The notes beneath the pieces are model-generated. The model saw only the letters and a list, made by a program, of their open reading frames with translations, did not search any database and was not told the DNA's origin. A stretch of 64,000 bases of DNA from Planococcus sp. CPCC 101016 (GTDB taxonomy: Bacteria > Bacillota > Bacilli > Bacillales_A > Planococcaceae): assembly GCF_007859295.1 (NCBI RefSeq), contig NZ_VOHB01000008.1, positions 1-64,000 on the forward strand, written 5' to 3'. The stretch's first letter is position 1. Each line of letters starts with the position of its first letter. Made by a program: the position numbers and the translations under genes. This document shows positions 43,951 through 57,914 of this stretch, one piece after another.

Positions 43951-44580
43951 ATGACCAAAGGAATCTTAGGTAGAAAAATCGGTATGACGCAAGTTTTTGC
44001 TGAGAACGGTGATTTAATCCCTGTAACTGTTATTGAAGCTTCTCCAAACGTAGTGCTTCAAAAGAAAACAGTTGAGGTTGACGGCTACGAAGCAATCCAA
44101 TTAGGTTTTGAAGACAAGCGCGAAAAGCTTTCAAACAAACCTTCTAAAGGACACGTAGCAAAAGCGAACACTGCTCCTAAGCGCTTCATTCGCGAACTTC
44201 GCAATGTAAACTTAGCTGATTACGAGATTGGTCAAGAAGTCAAAGTAGATGTATTCGCAGAAGGCGATGTAGTAGATGTCACAGGAACAACAAAAGGTAA
44301 AGGTTTCCAAGGTGTTATTAAACGCCACGGACAATCTCGCGGACCAATGTCTCACGGTTCACGTTACCACCGTCGTCCTGGTTCAATGGGTCCGGTTGCT
44401 CCTAACCGCGTATTCAAACAGAAGAAATTACCTGGTCAAATGGGTGGCACGACAATTACGATTCAAAACCTTTCAATCGTGAAGGTTGATCTTGAACGTA
44501 ACCTGCTTCTTGTTAAAGGTAATGTTCCTGGTTCTCGCAAAGCATTGATCCGTGTTAAATCGGCAATTAAAGCGAAATAA
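43951..44580 (+). CDS. rplC: 50S ribosomal protein L3
   Basis: Early assembly protein near the peptidyl-transferase centre; 209 residues. [16 protein letters not shown] and the central loop [22 protein letters not shown], which reaches into 23S rRNA, are intact. ATG 43951 follows CAGGAGGTG. Confidence 0.97.
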   Translation: MTKGILGRKIGMTQVFAENGDLIPVTVIEASPNVVLQKKTVEVDGYEAIQLGFEDKREKLSNKPSKGHVAKANTAPKRFIRELRNVNLADYEIGQEVKVDVFAEGDVVDVTGTTKGKGFQGVIKRHGQSRGPMSHGSRYHRRPGSMGPVAPNRVFKQKKLPGQMGGTTITIQNLSIVKVDLERNLLLVKGNVPGSRKALIRVKSAIKAK

Positions 44581-44609
44581 TAATTTTTTAGAGAAAGGAG
44601 GAAACAAGA

Positions 44610-45233
44610 ATGCCTAAAGTAGCTTTATTAAATCAAACAGGTTCACAAGTGGGCGACATCGAATTGAACGACTATGTATTCGGTATCGAGCCAAATGAAT
44701 CAGTGTTATTTGACGCAGTAGTGTCTCAACGCGCTTCACTTCGTCAAGGTAACCATAAAGTAAAAAACCGTTCTGAAGTAGCTGGTGGTGGTAAAAAACC
44801 ATGGCGTCAAAAAGGAACTGGACGTGCTCGTCAAGGGTCGATCCGTTCACCACAATGGCGCGGAGGCGGTATCGTATTCGGACCAACTCCACGTAGCTAT
44901 AGCTACAAACTTCCTAAAAAAGTACGTCGTTTAGCTCTACGTTCTGCACTTTCATCTGCAGTTATCGGAGAAAACTTGATGGTACTTGAAGGGTTGACAT
45001 TTGATGCACCGAAAACAAAATCTTTCAACCAGTTGATCCAAGATCTTTCAATTGGCAAAAAAGCTTTGTTCGTAACTGCTGACCTTGATGAGAACGTAGC
45101 AAAATCTGCACGTAACCTTCACGGTATGACAGTAGTAGCAGCAGATGGTATTAACGTTTTAGACTTGCTTGGACATGACAAGATTGTTATGACAAAAGCA
45201 GCGATTGAGAAAATTGAGGAGGTGCTTAGTTAA
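44610..45233 (+). CDS. rplD: 50S ribosomal protein L4
   Basis: Lines the peptide exit tunnel; 207 residues. The tunnel loop [20 protein letters not shown], where macrolide-resistance changes map, is wild-type. ATG 44610 follows AAAGGAGG. The stop overlaps rplW by one base (TAATG). In gamma-proteobacteria L4 regulates this operon; not shown here. Confidence 0.97.
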   Translation: MPKVALLNQTGSQVGDIELNDYVFGIEPNESVLFDAVVSQRASLRQGNHKVKNRSEVAGGGKKPWRQKGTGRARQGSIRSPQWRGGGIVFGPTPRSYSYKLPKKVRRLALRSALSSAVIGENLMVLEGLTFDAPKTKSFNQLIQDLSIGKKALFVTADLDENVAKSARNLHGMTVVAADGINVLDLLGHDKIVMTKAAIEKIEEVLS

Positions 45234-45517
45234 TGGAAGCACGTGATGTAATAAAGCGTCCAGTCATTACTGAGCAATCATCTGAAGTAATGGCAGAGAA
45301 AAAGTACACTTTTGAAGTGGACACTCGCGCAAACAAAACCCAAGTTAAACAAGCCGTACAGGAGATCTTTGGCGTGAAAGTTGAGAAAGTCAACATCATG
45401 AACTACAAAGGTAAATTCAAGCGTATGGGCAAACATGCAGGATACACAAACAAACGCCGTAAAGCGATTGTTAAATTGACTGCTGAATCTAAAGACATCG
45501 AATTGTTCGAAATTTAA
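45233..45517 (+). CDS. rplW: 50S ribosomal protein L23
   Basis: 94 residues at the tunnel exit, docking site for trigger factor and [18 protein letters not shown] and [22 protein letters not shown] are family motifs. ATG 45233 shares a base with the rplD stop; GAGGAGGTG lies just upstream. Confidence 0.97.
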   Translation: MEARDVIKRPVITEQSSEVMAEKKYTFEVDTRANKTQVKQAVQEIFGVKVEKVNIMNYKGKFKRMGKHAGYTNKRRKAIVKLTAESKDIELFEI

Positions 45518-45562
45518 TTTTTATAAGTTCTTATAGGACTATTAAAGAAGGAGGGAAACAAC

Positions 45563-46393
45563 GTGGGGATAAGAAAATATAAACCTACCACTAACGGTCG
45601 TCGTAACATGACGAGTTCAGATTTCGCTGAAATCACAACGAACAAACCTGAAAAATCGCTTTTACGACCTGTAAAGCGCAAGGGCGGCCGTAACAACCAA
45701 GGTAAAATAACTGTACGCCACCACGGTGGTGGACATAAACGCCAATACCGTGTTATTGACTTCAAACGTAACAAAGATGGCATTCCAGGACGCGTTGCTA
45801 CAATTGAGTACGATCCAAACCGTTCTGCAAACATCGCGTTGATTCACTACGCTGATGGTGAGAAACGTTACATCCTCGCTCCTAAAGGAGTCGAAGTTGG
45901 AACTCAACTTATGTCAGGTATTGAAGCAGACATCAAGGCAGGTAACGCTTTGCCGTTGTCAAACATCCCAATGGGTTCTACAATCCACAACATCGAATTG
46001 AAGCCAGGCGGCGGCGGACAACTAGTTCGTTCTGCAGGAACTTCAGCTCAGGTTTTGGGTAAAGAAGGAAAATACGTAACAGTTCGTTTGCAATCAGGCG
46101 AAGTTCGCATGATCCTTGCTACTTGCCGCGCAACTATCGGTGCAGTAGGAAATGAGCAGCACGAATTGATCAACATTGGTAAAGCAGGACGTAACCGCTG
46201 GAAGGGTAACCGCCCAACAGTCCGCGGATCTGTAATGAACCCTAACGATCACCCACACGGTGGTGGTGAAGGACGTTCGCCAATCGGACGTAAATCACCA
46301 ATGTCTCCTTGGGGCAAACCAACTCTTGGGTACAAGACACGTAAGAAAACGAACAAGTCAGATAAATTTATCGTGCGTCGTCGTAAAAAATAA
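45563..46393 (+). CDS. rplB: 50S ribosomal protein L2
   Basis: Key 23S-binding protein for subunit joining; 276 residues. [15 protein letters not shown] and the C-terminal [19 protein letters not shown] with the conserved histidine are present. GTG 45563 follows AAGGAGGGAAACAAC. Confidence 0.97.
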   Translation: MGIRKYKPTTNGRRNMTSSDFAEITTNKPEKSLLRPVKRKGGRNNQGKITVRHHGGGHKRQYRVIDFKRNKDGIPGRVATIEYDPNRSANIALIHYADGEKRYILAPKGVEVGTQLMSGIEADIKAGNALPLSNIPMGSTIHNIELKPGGGGQLVRSAGTSAQVLGKEGKYVTVRLQSGEVRMILATCRATIGAVGNEQHELINIGKAGRNRWKGNRPTVRGSVMNPNDHPHGGGEGRSPIGRKSPMSPWGKPTLGYKTRKKTNKSDKFIVRRRKK

Positions 46394-46453
46394 TTTGATT
46401 CCGCTACGGTTCGCTGAAAGAACCGTGGTGCAATCACGAAGGGAGGATCCCAC

Positions 46454-46732
46454 ATGGGCCGCAGCTTGAAAAAAGGACCTTTTGTTGATGATCATCTTAT
46501 GAAAAAAGTTGAAGCACAAAAGGATTCTGAGAAAAAACAAGTGATCAAAACTTGGTCTCGCCGTTCTACAATTTTCCCGACATTCATCGGACAAACAATC
46601 GCAGTATACGATGGTCGTAAACACATCCCTGTATATGTGACTGAAGACATGGTGGGCCATAAACTAGGCGAATTCGCTCCAACACGCAAATACGCTAGTC
46701 ATGGTGCAGACGATAAGAAAACAAGACGTTAA
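46454..46732 (+). CDS. rpsS: 30S ribosomal protein S19
   Basis: 30S head protein, 92 residues. [15 protein letters not shown] and [11 protein letters not shown] are conserved. ATG 46454 follows GGGAGGATCC. 19 bases before rplV. Confidence 0.97.
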   Translation: MGRSLKKGPFVDDHLMKKVEAQKDSEKKQVIKTWSRRSTIFPTFIGQTIAVYDGRKHIPVYVTEDMVGHKLGEFAPTRKYASHGADDKKTRR

Positions 46733-46751
46733 TTGAGAGGAGGATTTCCCC

Positions 46752-47093
46752 ATGCAAGCAAAAGCTGTCGCTAGAACAGTACGTATTGCTCCTCGTAAAG
46801 TCCGTTTAGTAGTAGATTTAATCCGAGGCAAGCAAATTGGCGAAGCTGTTGCGATTTTGAACCACACTCCGAAAGCAGCATCTATTGTTGTTGAGAAGTT
46901 ATTGAAATCTGCAGCTGCTAACGCTGAACACAACTACGAAATGGATCTGAATGACTTGGTCATCAGTGAAGTATTCGTTGACGAAGGTCCAACACTTAAA
47001 CGTTTCCGTCCACGTGCAATGGGACGCGCAAGCGCAATTAATAAACGCACAAGCCACATCACACTAGTGGTATCTGACAAGAAGGAGGGATAA
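46752..47093 (+). CDS. rplV: 50S ribosomal protein L22
   Basis: 113 residues. Its beta-hairpin ([18 protein letters not shown]) lines the exit tunnel and shows no macrolide-resistance insertion. ATG 46752 follows GAGAGGAGG. Three bases before rpsC. Confidence 0.97.
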   Translation: MQAKAVARTVRIAPRKVRLVVDLIRGKQIGEAVAILNHTPKAASIVVEKLLKSAAANAEHNYEMDLNDLVISEVFVDEGPTLKRFRPRAMGRASAINKRTSHITLVVSDKKEG

Positions 47094-47096
47094 TTC

Positions 47097-47753
47097 GTGG
47101 GACAAAAAATACATCCAATTGGGATGCGTATCGGAATCATTCGTGATTGGGAATCTAAATGGTACGCTGAGAAAGATTATGCGACACTTCTTCACGAAGA
47201 TATTAAAATCCGTGAATATGTTGAAGCACGTTTGAAAGAAGCTTCAGTTTCTAAAATCGAAATTGAACGCGCTGCAAACCGTGTTAACGTAACTATTCAC
47301 ACAGCGAAACCAGGTATGGTAATTGGTAAAGGTGGATCTGAAGTAGAAGTACTTCGCAAACAGCTTAACTCTATGACTGGCAAGCGTGTACACATCAACA
47401 TCATTGAAATCAAAAGAGCTGACCTTGATGCAAGATTGGTTGCTGAAAGTGTTGCACGTCAATTGGAAAACCGAGTGTCTTTCCGTCGTGCACAAAAACA
47501 AGCGATCCAACGCACAATGCGTTCTGGCGCTAAAGGAATCAAAACTCAAGTATCTGGACGTCTAGGCGGCGCTGACATTGCGCGTGCTGAACACTACAGT
47601 GAAGGTACTGTTCCGCTCCATACGCTCCGCGCTGATATTGATTATGCGCATGCTGAAGCAGACACAACTTATGGTAAGCTTGGCGTAAAAGTATGGATCT
47701 ACCGCGGTGAAGTCCTTCCAACTAAGAAGAAATCTGAGGAAGGAGGCAAATAA
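47097..47753 (+). CDS. rpsC: 30S ribosomal protein S3
   Basis: 218 residues at the mRNA entry channel. [18 protein letters not shown], the KH motif [17 protein letters not shown] and the C-terminal S3 domain are present. GTG 47097 follows AAGGAGGGATAATTC. Its stop is one base before rplP. Confidence 0.97.
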   Translation: MGQKIHPIGMRIGIIRDWESKWYAEKDYATLLHEDIKIREYVEARLKEASVSKIEIERAANRVNVTIHTAKPGMVIGKGGSEVEVLRKQLNSMTGKRVHINIIEIKRADLDARLVAESVARQLENRVSFRRAQKQAIQRTMRSGAKGIKTQVSGRLGGADIARAEHYSEGTVPLHTLRADIDYAHAEADTTYGKLGVKVWIYRGEVLPTKKKSEEGGK

Positions 47754-47754
47754 T

Positions 47755-48379
<625 letters not shown>

Positions 48380-48403
48380 TAAATCGAGAGGAGGTTTGCA
48401 AGT

Positions 48404-48667
48404 ATGACTGAGCGTAACCAACGCAAAGTATACACAGGCCGTGTTGTGTCTGACAAAATGGACAAAACCGTTACAGTAATGGTTGAAACTCAAAAGAAGC
48501 ACGCATTCTATGGCAAACGTGTAAAATACTCTAAGAAATATAAAGCTCATGATGAGCTAAACGAAGCGAAAATGGGCGACGTAGTTCGCATCATGGAAAC
48601 TCGTCCGCTATCAGCTACGAAACGTTTCCGCGTATTGGAAATTGTAGAAAAAGCGGTTATCATTTAA
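48404..48667 (+). CDS. rpsQ: 30S ribosomal protein S17
   Basis: 87 residues, OB fold binding 16S helix 11. [19 protein letters not shown] and [13 protein letters not shown] are conserved. ATG 48404 follows GAGAGGAGG. Confidence 0.97.
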   Translation: MTERNQRKVYTGRVVSDKMDKTVTVMVETQKKHAFYGKRVKYSKKYKAHDELNEAKMGDVVRIMETRPLSATKRFRVLEIVEKAVII

Positions 48668-48714
48668 TTTAAATAATTTCGGAACCTAAGAAATTCCGGA
48701 GGGAGGTTACCTAA

Positions 48715-49083
<369 letters not shown>

Positions 49084-49118
49084 TAAATCAATGTGCCATA
49101 CCAAGGAGGTGCGACAGA

Positions 49119-49430
49119 ATGCATGTTAAAAAAGGCGATACAGTTAAGGTAATCTCAGGCAAAGACAAAGGCAAAACAGGTGTTGTTTTGACTGCTTTAC
49201 CTAAGAAAGACCGTGTGCTTGTAGAAGGTGTAAACATCGTGAAAAAGCACACAAAACCGAACCAGGCAAACCCACAAGGTGGAATTGTCAGCCAAGAAGC
49301 AGCAATTCATGTTTCTAACGTAATGTTACTTGACCCTAAATCCGGCGAGCCGACTCGTGTAGGATATAAGGTTGAAGATGGTAAAAAAGTTCGTGTTGCA
49401 AAAAAATCCGGCGAAAAATTAGATAAATAA
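49119..49430 (+). CDS. rplX: 50S ribosomal protein L24
   Basis: 103 residues, KOW domain ([20 protein letters not shown]), an early assembly initiator. ATG 49119 follows CAAGGAGGTG. Confidence 0.97.
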   Translation: MHVKKGDTVKVISGKDKGKTGVVLTALPKKDRVLVEGVNIVKKHTKPNQANPQGGIVSQEAAIHVSNVMLLDPKSGEPTRVGYKVEDGKKVRVAKKSGEKLDK

Positions 49431-49457
49431 AATTCCTGAATGAAGGGAGGTACACAC

Positions 49458-50202
<745 letters not shown>

Positions 50203-50231
50203 TCCCCTAATTTGGGAAGGAGGTAAAAGTA

Positions 50232-50630
50232 ATGACAATGACAGATCCGATTGCAGATATGCTGACACGCATTCGTAACGCAAACATGGTTCGTCACGAG
50301 AAATTAGAGCTTCCGGCTTCTAATGTGAAAAAAGACATCGCTGAAATCCTTAAGCGTGAAGGTTTCGTTCGTGACGTAGAATATGTTGAAGATGATAAAC
50401 AAGGCATGATCCGGATTTTCCTTAAATACGGAGCTAACAACGAACGCGTTATTACTGGATTGAAACGCATTTCAAAACCAGGACTACGTGTATACGCTAA
50501 AACTAACGAGGTGCCACGTGTACTAAACGGTCTTGGAATCGCTTTAGTCTCAACATCACAAGGTTTGGTAACTGATAAAGAAGCCCGCGCGAAACAAATC
50601 GGCGGAGAAATCATAGCATACGTTTGGTAA
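50232..50630 (+). CDS. rpsH: 30S ribosomal protein S8
   Basis: 132 residues, central 16S-binding protein. [18 protein letters not shown] and ISTSQG-type [14 protein letters not shown] are conserved. ATG 50232 follows GGAAGGAGG; a second ATG two codons later is possible. Confidence 0.97.
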   Translation: MTMTDPIADMLTRIRNANMVRHEKLELPASNVKKDIAEILKREGFVRDVEYVEDDKQGMIRIFLKYGANNERVITGLKRISKPGLRVYAKTNEVPRVLNGLGIALVSTSQGLVTDKEARAKQIGGEIIAYVW

Positions 50631-50660
50631 TAAGCAACAAACGAATGGAGGTGCAACAGA

Positions 50661-51200
50661 ATGTCACGTGTAGGTAAAAAACCAATCGAGGTTCCTGCTA
50701 ACGTTACCGTAACTCTTGGAGACAAGAACACCGTAACTGTTAAAGGTCCTCAAGGCGAGTTGACTCGCACATTTAACCAAGATATTACAATCACGCAAGA
50801 AGATAACGTGCTAACATTGACACGTCCTTCAGATTCTAAAGATCACCGCACAAACCACGGTACAACTCGTGCTTTGCTTGCGAACATGGTCACTGGAGTT
50901 TCAGAAGGATTCCAACGTACACTTGAATTAGTAGGTGTTGGTTACCGTGCTCAATTGCAAGGACAAAAATTGGTTCTTAACGTTGGTTACTCTCACCCGG
51001 TTGAATTCACACCGGAAGAAGGAATCACAGTTGAAGTCCCAGCTAACACTAAAGTCGTTGTTAAAGGCATCGATAAAGAACGTGTTGGAGCTCTTGCTTC
51101 GAACATCCGTCAAGTACGTCCACCAGAGCCGTATAAAGGTAAAGGTATTCGTTACGAAGGAGAAGCAGTTCGTCGCAAAGAAGGTAAAACAGGTAAATAA
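50661..51200 (+). CDS. rplF: 50S ribosomal protein L6
   Basis: 179 residues, two repeated domains near the factor-binding site. [15 protein letters not shown] and the C-terminal [16 protein letters not shown] are hallmarks. ATG 50661 follows TGGAGGTGC. Confidence 0.97.
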   Translation: MSRVGKKPIEVPANVTVTLGDKNTVTVKGPQGELTRTFNQDITITQEDNVLTLTRPSDSKDHRTNHGTTRALLANMVTGVSEGFQRTLELVGVGYRAQLQGQKLVLNVGYSHPVEFTPEEGITVEVPANTKVVVKGIDKERVGALASNIRQVRPPEPYKGKGIRYEGEAVRRKEGKTGK

Positions 51201-51233
51201 TGCTGCTTAGGCAGGCTGAAAGGAGTGACCTCA

Positions 51234-51596
51234 GTGATTACGAAACTCGATAAAAACGCATCTCGTAAAAAACGTCATGCACGCGTACGTTCTAAAATTA
51301 CAGGCACAGCACAACGCCCACGTTTAAACGTATTCCGTTCAAATAAATATATTTACGCTCAATTGATCGACGATGTTAATGGCGTTACACTTGCAAGTGC
51401 ATCATCTATGGAGAAGGATTTCTCAGTAGAATCAACTGGCAATGTGGAAGCGGCAGCTAAAGTCGGCGAAACAATCGCAAAACGCGCTACTGAAAACGGC
51501 TTAAAATCGGTTGTTTTCGACCGCGGTGGTTATTTATATCATGGACGCGTAAAAGCATTAGCTGAAGCTGCACGCGAAAATGGTTTACAATTTTAA
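51234..51596 (+). CDS. rplR: 50S ribosomal protein L18
   Basis: 120 residues, 5S rRNA binder. [19 protein letters not shown] and [19 protein letters not shown] are conserved. GTG 51234 gives M-I-T-K as in Bacillus and is 7 bases from AAGGAGTG; the in-frame GTG at 51225 lies in that site. Confidence 0.96.
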   Translation: MITKLDKNASRKKRHARVRSKITGTAQRPRLNVFRSNKYIYAQLIDDVNGVTLASASSMEKDFSVESTGNVEAAAKVGETIAKRATENGLKSVVFDRGGYLYHGRVKALAEAARENGLQF

Positions 51597-51617
51597 AAAG
51601 AAGGAGGGACACATTTC

Positions 51618-52118
51618 ATGAGTCGTATTGATCCAAACAAACTTGAACTTGAAGAACGCGTAGTTACAATCAATCGCGTAGCTAAAGTTGTAAAAGGTGG
51701 ACGTCGTTTCCGTTTCTCCGCTTTAGTTGTTGTAGGCGACAGAAATGGTAATGTTGGTTTTGGTACTGGTAAAGCTCAAGAAGTTCCAGATGCTATCCGC
51801 AAAGCCATCGAAGATGCGAAGAAAAACCTTATTGAAGTACCAATGGTTAAAGGTACAACTCCACACTTAGTAATCGGCCGTTTTGGTGCAGGCCAAATCC
51901 TTATCAAACCTGCTTCTCCGGGTACTGGTGTAATTGCTGGCGGACCTGTTCGTGCGGTACTTGAATTAGCTGGGGTACAAGATATTTTATCTAAATCTCT
52001 AGGTTCAAGCACACCAATCAACATGGTACGTGCAACTATTAACGGTTTAACTCAATTGAAAAGTGCTGATGAAGTTGCAAAACTTCGCGGTAAATCAATA
52101 GAAGAACTGTTAGGATAG
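51618..52118 (+). CDS. rpsE: 30S ribosomal protein S5
   Basis: 166 residues, decoding fidelity and helicase site with S3 and S4. [20 protein letters not shown] and [19 protein letters not shown] are present. The spectinomycin-related loop ([12 protein letters not shown]) is unchanged. ATG 51618 follows AGGAGGGAC. Confidence 0.97.
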   Translation: MSRIDPNKLELEERVVTINRVAKVVKGGRRFRFSALVVVGDRNGNVGFGTGKAQEVPDAIRKAIEDAKKNLIEVPMVKGTTPHLVIGRFGAGQILIKPASPGTGVIAGGPVRAVLELAGVQDILSKSLGSSTPINMVRATINGLTQLKSADEVAKLRGKSIEELLG

Positions 52119-52131
52119 GAGGGAAAATCAC

Positions 52132-52314
52132 ATGGCAACTAAATTGGAAATTACCCTCACAAAATCAGTGATTGGTTCTAAACCGACACAACGCAAAACT
52201 GTTCAGTCATTGGGATTGCGCAAAATGCACCAAACAGTTGAGCACCAAGACAATGCAGCCGTTCGCGGAATGCTTGATAAAGTCGCTCACTTAGTAACTA
52301 TCAAAGAAGTTTAA
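52132..52314 (+). CDS. rpmD: 50S ribosomal protein L30
   Basis: 60 residues. [20 protein letters not shown] and [14 protein letters not shown] are standard. ATG 52132 follows TAGGAGGG, 13 bases after rpsE. Confidence 0.96.
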   Translation: MATKLEITLTKSVIGSKPTQRKTVQSLGLRKMHQTVEHQDNAAVRGMLDKVAHLVTIKEV

Positions 52315-52347
52315 TTACGGATTTCTATAGAAGGAGGTGCCAACCAA

Positions 52348-52788
52348 ATGAAACTTCATGAATTAAAACCGGCAGAAGGTTCACGCAGCTCAAGAAAGCG
52401 TATCGGACGCGGTATCGGTTCAGGTACTGGTAAAACAGCAGGTAAAGGTCATAAAGGTCAAAACGCACGTTCAGGCGGCGGTGTTCGTCCTGGATTCGAA
52501 GGTGGTCAAAATCCTTTGTTCCGTCGTTTGCCAAAACGTGGATTTACCAACATTAACCGTAAAGACTATGCAGTCGTAAACATTGAAGTGCTTAACCGTT
52601 TCGACGAAGGCACAGAAGTAACACCTGCATTGTTGATTGAAACAGGTGTTGTGAGCAACGAACGTTCTGGAATCAAAATTCTCGGCAATGGTAGCTTAGA
52701 AAAGAAATTGACAGTAAAAGCTCACAAATTCTCTGGATCAGCTAAAGAAGCGATTGAAGCTGCCGGCGGACAAACCGAGGTGGTTTAA
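52348..52788 (+). CDS. rplO: 50S ribosomal protein L15
   Basis: 146 residues. [13 protein letters not shown], the glycine-rich [19 protein letters not shown] and [17 protein letters not shown] are family features. ATG 52348 follows AAGGAGGTGCC. Stop overlaps secY by one base (TAATG). Confidence 0.97.
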   Translation: MKLHELKPAEGSRSSRKRIGRGIGSGTGKTAGKGHKGQNARSGGGVRPGFEGGQNPLFRRLPKRGFTNINRKDYAVVNIEVLNRFDEGTEVTPALLIETGVVSNERSGIKILGNGSLEKKLTVKAHKFSGSAKEAIEAAGGQTEVV

Positions 52789-54083
52789 TGTTTCAGACAA
52801 TCTCTAATTTTATGCGCGTGACTGATATTCGAAATAAAATATTCTTTACATTACTGATGCTCATCATTTTCCGTATTGGAACTTTTGTTCCAGTACCGAA
52901 TGTTGACGCTTCGGTTTTGCAAGCTACTGACCAGATGGGTCTGGTTGGATTCTTAAATACTTTCGGTGGAGGCGCCCTTGCTAACTTTTCGATTTTAGCG
53001 ATGGGAATTATGCCTTACATTACAGCATCGATCATCGTGCAATTATTGCAGATGGATGTTGTACCGAAATTTGCAGAGTGGGCGAAACAAGGTGAAGTCG
53101 GAAGACGGAAACTTGCTCAATTCACTCGCTACTTCACAATCGTTCTTGCCTTTATTCAAGCAATCGGTATGTCTTACGGATTTAACCAAATGTACGGCGG
53201 TTCTTTAATCCAGAACGACACGGTTTCAACTTATGTTGTCATCGCCATTGTATTGACTGCGGGTACGGCGTTTCTACTGTGGCTTGGTGAGCAGATTACG
53301 GCAAAAGGTGTGGGGAACGGTATTTCGATTATCATCTTCGCAGGGATTGTCGCTGCAATACCAGGCGCTATCAATCAATTATATGCACAGCAGATCCAAG
53401 GAGCTGGAGATCAGCTTCCGATCAATATTGCCATCATGGCATTGCTTGCATTAGCTGTTGTTGCCATTACCGTATTGGTCATTTACGTTCAACAAGCGTT
53501 GCGTAAAATACCGATTCAGTATGCGAAGCGAGTTGCTGGCCGTGGCCAGACGACAAGCGGGCAGCAAACGCATTTACCTTTGAAAGTGAACGCGGCTGGA
53601 GTTATCCCGGTAATCTTTGCAGTAGCGTTTATCATTACGCCACAAACCATTGCTTCTTTCTTTGGTGCCAACGCGTTTACAGAAGCGATTCAGAATACGT
53701 TTGATTATACGCGTCCTGTCGGCATGATCATTTATGTCGCTCTGATCGTAGCATTCACGTACTTCTACGCATTTATTCAGGTTAACCCTGAAAACGTGTC
53801 GGATAACCTGAAAAAGCAAGGCGCATATATTCCGGGAATCCGTCCGGGTAAAAATACACAGGATTATTTAACAAGCGTGTTATACCGATTGACCTTCGTC
53901 GGTGCGATCTTCCTGGCAGTCATTGCTATTCTTCCAATTTTCTTCATCAACATTGCGAATTTACCGCAATCGGCGCAAATCGGTGGAACAAGTCTTTTGA
54001 TTGTTGTTGGGGTAGCACTTGAGACGATGAAGCAATTGGAATCTCAGCTTGTAAAACGTCATTATAAAGGCTTTATGAAATAA
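52788..54083 (+). CDS. secY: preprotein translocase subunit SecY
   Basis: Main channel of the Sec translocon; 431 residues, ten membrane helices. FRIGTFVPVPNVD, the plug region GGGALANFSILAMGIMPYI and the cytosolic loops RRKLAQFTRYF and KRVAGRGQTTSGQQTHLP, which touch the ribosome or SecA, are intact. ATG 52788 is coupled to rplO. Essential with SecE (this window) and SecG. Confidence 0.97.
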   Translation: MFQTISNFMRVTDIRNKIFFTLLMLIIFRIGTFVPVPNVDASVLQATDQMGLVGFLNTFGGGALANFSILAMGIMPYITASIIVQLLQMDVVPKFAEWAKQGEVGRRKLAQFTRYFTIVLAFIQAIGMSYGFNQMYGGSLIQNDTVSTYVVIAIVLTAGTAFLLWLGEQITAKGVGNGISIIIFAGIVAAIPGAINQLYAQQIQGAGDQLPINIAIMALLALAVVAITVLVIYVQQALRKIPIQYAKRVAGRGQTTSGQQTHLPLKVNAAGVIPVIFAVAFIITPQTIASFFGANAFTEAIQNTFDYTRPVGMIIYVALIVAFTYFYAFIQVNPENVSDNLKKQGAYIPGIRPGKNTQDYLTSVLYRLTFVGAIFLAVIAILPIFFINIANLPQSAQIGGTSLLIVVGVALETMKQLESQLVKRHYKGFMK

Positions 54084-54131
54084 TCAGTGGGATTAAAGGG
54101 ACGTGAGAACGTCTCTTGTCCAATTGTTTGA

Positions 54132-54797
<666 letters not shown>

Positions 54798-55196
54798 TCC
54801 CCGGCGCCGGGCGCAGTTAGTTGCCTCCATGTGGCTTTAAGGAGCACCGGAGATATGAATTTTCGAGAGCTGCAAAAGCAAACAAGGCTCAGGATACGAA
54901 AGTTGATGCAGAATGCACTTTAGTGCAATTGCGCATCGAAACTAGTATAATGGGTTTCGTGGAAGCATCTGTGTAACGGGTTTGGAACTCATCCAAAGCA
55001 GTCCGGGCAGTCGAGGATACATGAGACAGACTGGCTTTGCCGGATTAACCCCGGCCCGCTGAATGGCGGGACTCGGAGAATGTCTTTCGAATGTCACTCA
55101 TGCATTTCTTGTGAATGAATGTACTACTACTATTCAATCAGCAAATACTGTTTGAAGATGAGAACCTGATTTGTATACAGAAGGGAGACTGGGTCG
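54798..55196 (+). other. 399-base structured non-coding region between adk and infA
   Basis: No convincing gene. Features seen: a 12-bp palindrome CCCGGCGCCGGG (54800-54811); a TGCAC/GTGCA hairpin near 54914-54926; a perfect TATAAT (54946-54951) with only a weak -35 (GTGCAA, 54923-54928); then a row of hairpins, TTTGG/CCAAA (54981-54997), TCCGG plus CAGTC with GACTG plus CCGGA (55002-55044) and CCCGC/GCGGG (55055-55070). A 22-codon frame from ATG 54855 looks incidental. Probably a leader RNA for infA-rpmJ-rpsM-rpsK-rpoA-rplQ; not one I recognise. Confidence 0.5.
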
Positions 55197-55415
55197 ATGG
55201 CGAAAGACGATGTAATTGAAATCGAAGGAACTGTCGTTGAGACTTTGCCTAACGCGATGTTTAAAGTGGAATTGGAAAACGGCCATACGATTCTTGCGCA
55301 CGTATCAGGCAAGATTCGTATGCATTTCATCCGCATTCTGCCAGGAGATAAAGTGACAGTGGAACTTTCTCCTTATGATTTAACACGCGGTCGTATCACA
55401 TACCGTTTTAAATAA
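55197..55415 (+). CDS. infA: translation initiation factor IF-1
   Basis: 72 residues, S1-like OB fold occupying the 30S A site. [19 protein letters not shown] and [19 protein letters not shown] are conserved. ATG 55197 follows AAGGGAGACTGGGTCG. First gene after the structured gap. Confidence 0.96.
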   Translation: MAKDDVIEIEGTVVETLPNAMFKVELENGHTILAHVSGKIRMHFIRILPGDKVTVELSPYDLTRGRITYRFK

Positions 55416-55452
55416 TCTTTTGCACTCCGGACTACTAAGGAGGTTGGGTTAG

Positions 55453-55566
<114 letters not shown>

Positions 55567-55589
55567 TTTGAAGGAGGTGCATCGCACAC

Positions 55590-55955
55590 ATGGCACGTAT
55601 TGCTGGTGTTGACATTCCGCGCGACAAACGCGTTGTTATTTCATTAACATACATTTTCGGTGTTGGTAAAACAACTGCACAGAAAGTTCTTTCTGCTGCT
55701 GGTATCTCTGAAGAGACACGCGTTCGTGATCTTACAGAAGACGAGTTGAACAATATCCGTGAACAATTGGATCAATATAAAATTGAAGGTGACCTTCGCC
55801 GTGAAGTTTCAATGAACATCAAACGTTTGATGGAAATTGCTAGCTTCAGAGGGATCCGTCATCGTCGTGGACTACCGGTCCGCGGTCAAAATACGAAGAA
55901 CAATGCGCGTACGCGTAAAGGTCCTCGTAAAACTGTAGCTAACAAGAAAAAATAA
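55590..55955 (+). CDS. rpsM: 30S ribosomal protein S13
   Basis: 121 residues, head protein contacting the 50[21 protein letters not shown] and the C-terminal [20 protein letters not shown] are typical. ATG 55590 follows GAAGGAGGTG. Confidence 0.97.
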   Translation: MARIAGVDIPRDKRVVISLTYIFGVGKTTAQKVLSAAGISEETRVRDLTEDELNNIREQLDQYKIEGDLRREVSMNIKRLMEIASFRGIRHRRGLPVRGQNTKNNARTRKGPRKTVANKKK

Positions 55956-55962
55956 TCAGTAA

Positions 55963-56370
<408 letters not shown>

Positions 56371-56500
56371 TCGTTAATCTGAATGGGATTTTTGAACATC
56401 ACGACTTACTGGATGGGTTCTGAATCGTAGCGAAAGTCTGTGACTATCGAATTCTTGATGAAGCGAAAAAAAACCGACGTTTTGAAGGAGGGTAAACTGA

Positions 56501-57445
56501 ATGCTCGAAATAGAAAAACCAAAGATTGAAACGGTTGAGATCGACAGCAATTCCAAGTTTGGAAAATTTGTTGTTGAACCCCTTGAGCGTGGATATGGAA
56601 CCACTTTAGGAAACTCCTTACGTCGAATCTTACTTTCATCTTTACCTGGCGCAGCTGTTACTTCAATTCAAATTGATGGCGTTCTGCACGAATTCTCCAC
56701 TGTTGAAGGTGTTGAAGAAGATGTAGCAACCATTATTTTGAATATTAAGAAGCTGGCTTTGAAGATTTACTCTGACGAAGAAAAAGTCATTGAAATTGAC
56801 GTAAAAGGTGATGGAACGGTTACGGCTGCAGATATCACGCACGACAGTGACGTGGAAATTCTGAATCCGGATCTATATATTGCAACAATCGCTAAAAACG
56901 GTCACCTGCGTATGCGCATGTATGCGAACAGAGGCCGTGGATATGCCCGTGCAGATCAGAACAAACGTGAAGATCTTCCAATTGGCGTTATTCCGATTGA
57001 CTCTATTTACACTCCAGTTTCACGCGTTAATTTCCAAGTGGAAAACACTCGTGTGGGTCAACTGGCTCATTTCGACAAATTATCTCTTGATGTATGGACA
57101 GATGGCAGCATTGGTCCAAAAGAGGCAATTGCGCTTGGCGCAAAGATTTTTACTGAGCATTTAAATATCTTCGTGGGATTAACAGATGAGGCACAAACTG
57201 CTGAAATCATGGTTGAAAAAGAAGAAGACCAAAAAGAAAAAGTATTAGAGATGACTATCGAAGAACTTGATCTTTCGGTTCGATCTTACAACTGCTTAAA
57301 ACGTGCGGGTATCAACACGGTACACGAACTGGCAAGCAAGTCGGAAGACGACATGATGAAAGTACGCAACCTCGGACGCAAATCACTTGAAGAAGTTAAA
57401 GTGAAGTTGGAAGATTTAGGGCTTGGCCTTCGTAAAGAAGACTGA
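56501..57445 (+). CDS. rpoA: DNA-directed RNA polymerase subunit alpha
   Basis: 314 residues. The N-terminal dimerisation domain carries [20 protein letters not shown]. The C-terminal domain, which binds UP elements and activators, contains [20 protein letters not shown] and [14 protein letters not shown] 56501 follows GAAGGAGGG. Confidence 0.97.
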   Translation: MLEIEKPKIETVEIDSNSKFGKFVVEPLERGYGTTLGNSLRRILLSSLPGAAVTSIQIDGVLHEFSTVEGVEEDVATIILNIKKLALKIYSDEEKVIEIDVKGDGTVTAADITHDSDVEILNPDLYIATIAKNGHLRMRMYANRGRGYARADQNKREDLPIGVIPIDSIYTPVSRVNFQVENTRVGQLAHFDKLSLDVWTDGSIGPKEAIALGAKIFTEHLNIFVGLTDEAQTAEIMVEKEEDQKEKVLEMTIEELDLSVRSYNCLKRAGINTVHELASKSEDDMMKVRNLGRKSLEEVKVKLEDLGLGLRKED

Positions 57446-57491
57446 GTGTTGAGATCGGATCCGAACTATTCAACAAAGGAGGGAAACTTCA

Positions 57492-57866
57492 ATGAGAAAG
57501 CTTCAACGTACAAGTTCTCAACGTAAAGCACTATTACGTGACCTTACAACAGACTTAATCGTACATGAACGCATTCAAACGACTGAAGCTCGTGCGAAAG
57601 AAGTGCGTTCGACTGTAGAAAAAATGATTACGCTTGGTAAACGTGGAGATCTTCACGCTCGCCGTAAAGCAGCAGCATGGATGCGCCGTGAGTTGGTAAC
57701 AACTGCAGACGCTGAAGGCAACGAAACAACAACTTATGCTTTGCAAAAATTGTTTGATGATGTTGCACCACGTTACGCTGACCGTCAAGGCGGTTACACT
57801 CGCATTATGAAAATGGGGCCTCGTCGCGGAGATGGCGCACCTATCGTTATTATCGAATTGGTTTAA
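57492..57866 (+). CDS. rplQ: 50S ribosomal protein L17
   Basis: 124 residues. [20 protein letters not shown] and [15 protein letters not shown] are typical. ATG 57492 follows AAGGAGGG. Last gene of the alpha operon; a terminator and a structured RNA element follow. Confidence 0.97.
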   Translation: MRKLQRTSSQRKALLRDLTTDLIVHERIQTTEARAKEVRSTVEKMITLGKRGDLHARRKAAAWMRRELVTTADAEGNETTTYALQKLFDDVAPRYADRQGGYTRIMKMGPRRGDGAPIVIIELV

Positions 57867-57872
57867 TCAATC

Positions 57873-57900
57873 GAAGGGGGTTTATAGCCCTCTTCTTTTA
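57873..57900 (+). terminator. rplQ terminator
   Basis: GAAGGGGG (57873-57880) pairs with CCCTCTTC (57888-57895), one G-T pair, a 7-base loop, then TTTT. Ends the ribosomal supercluster. Confidence 0.75.
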
Positions 57901-57914
57901 GCATTATGATTTAT

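Noticed and set aside
54855-54923. 22-codon frame (MNFRELQKQT...) after adk
   Set aside because: Too short, no recognisable similarity, ribosome site poorly placed; it could be real but cannot be supported.
54939-55075. Known riboswitch or housekeeping RNA (SRP, RNase P, 6S, TPP, SAM, lysine) in the adk-infA gap
   Set aside because: None of the conserved cores I know for these families is present.
55152-55179. TTGAAG-N16-TATACA just before infA
   Set aside because: A start here would leave almost no leader for the ribosome site; likely chance.
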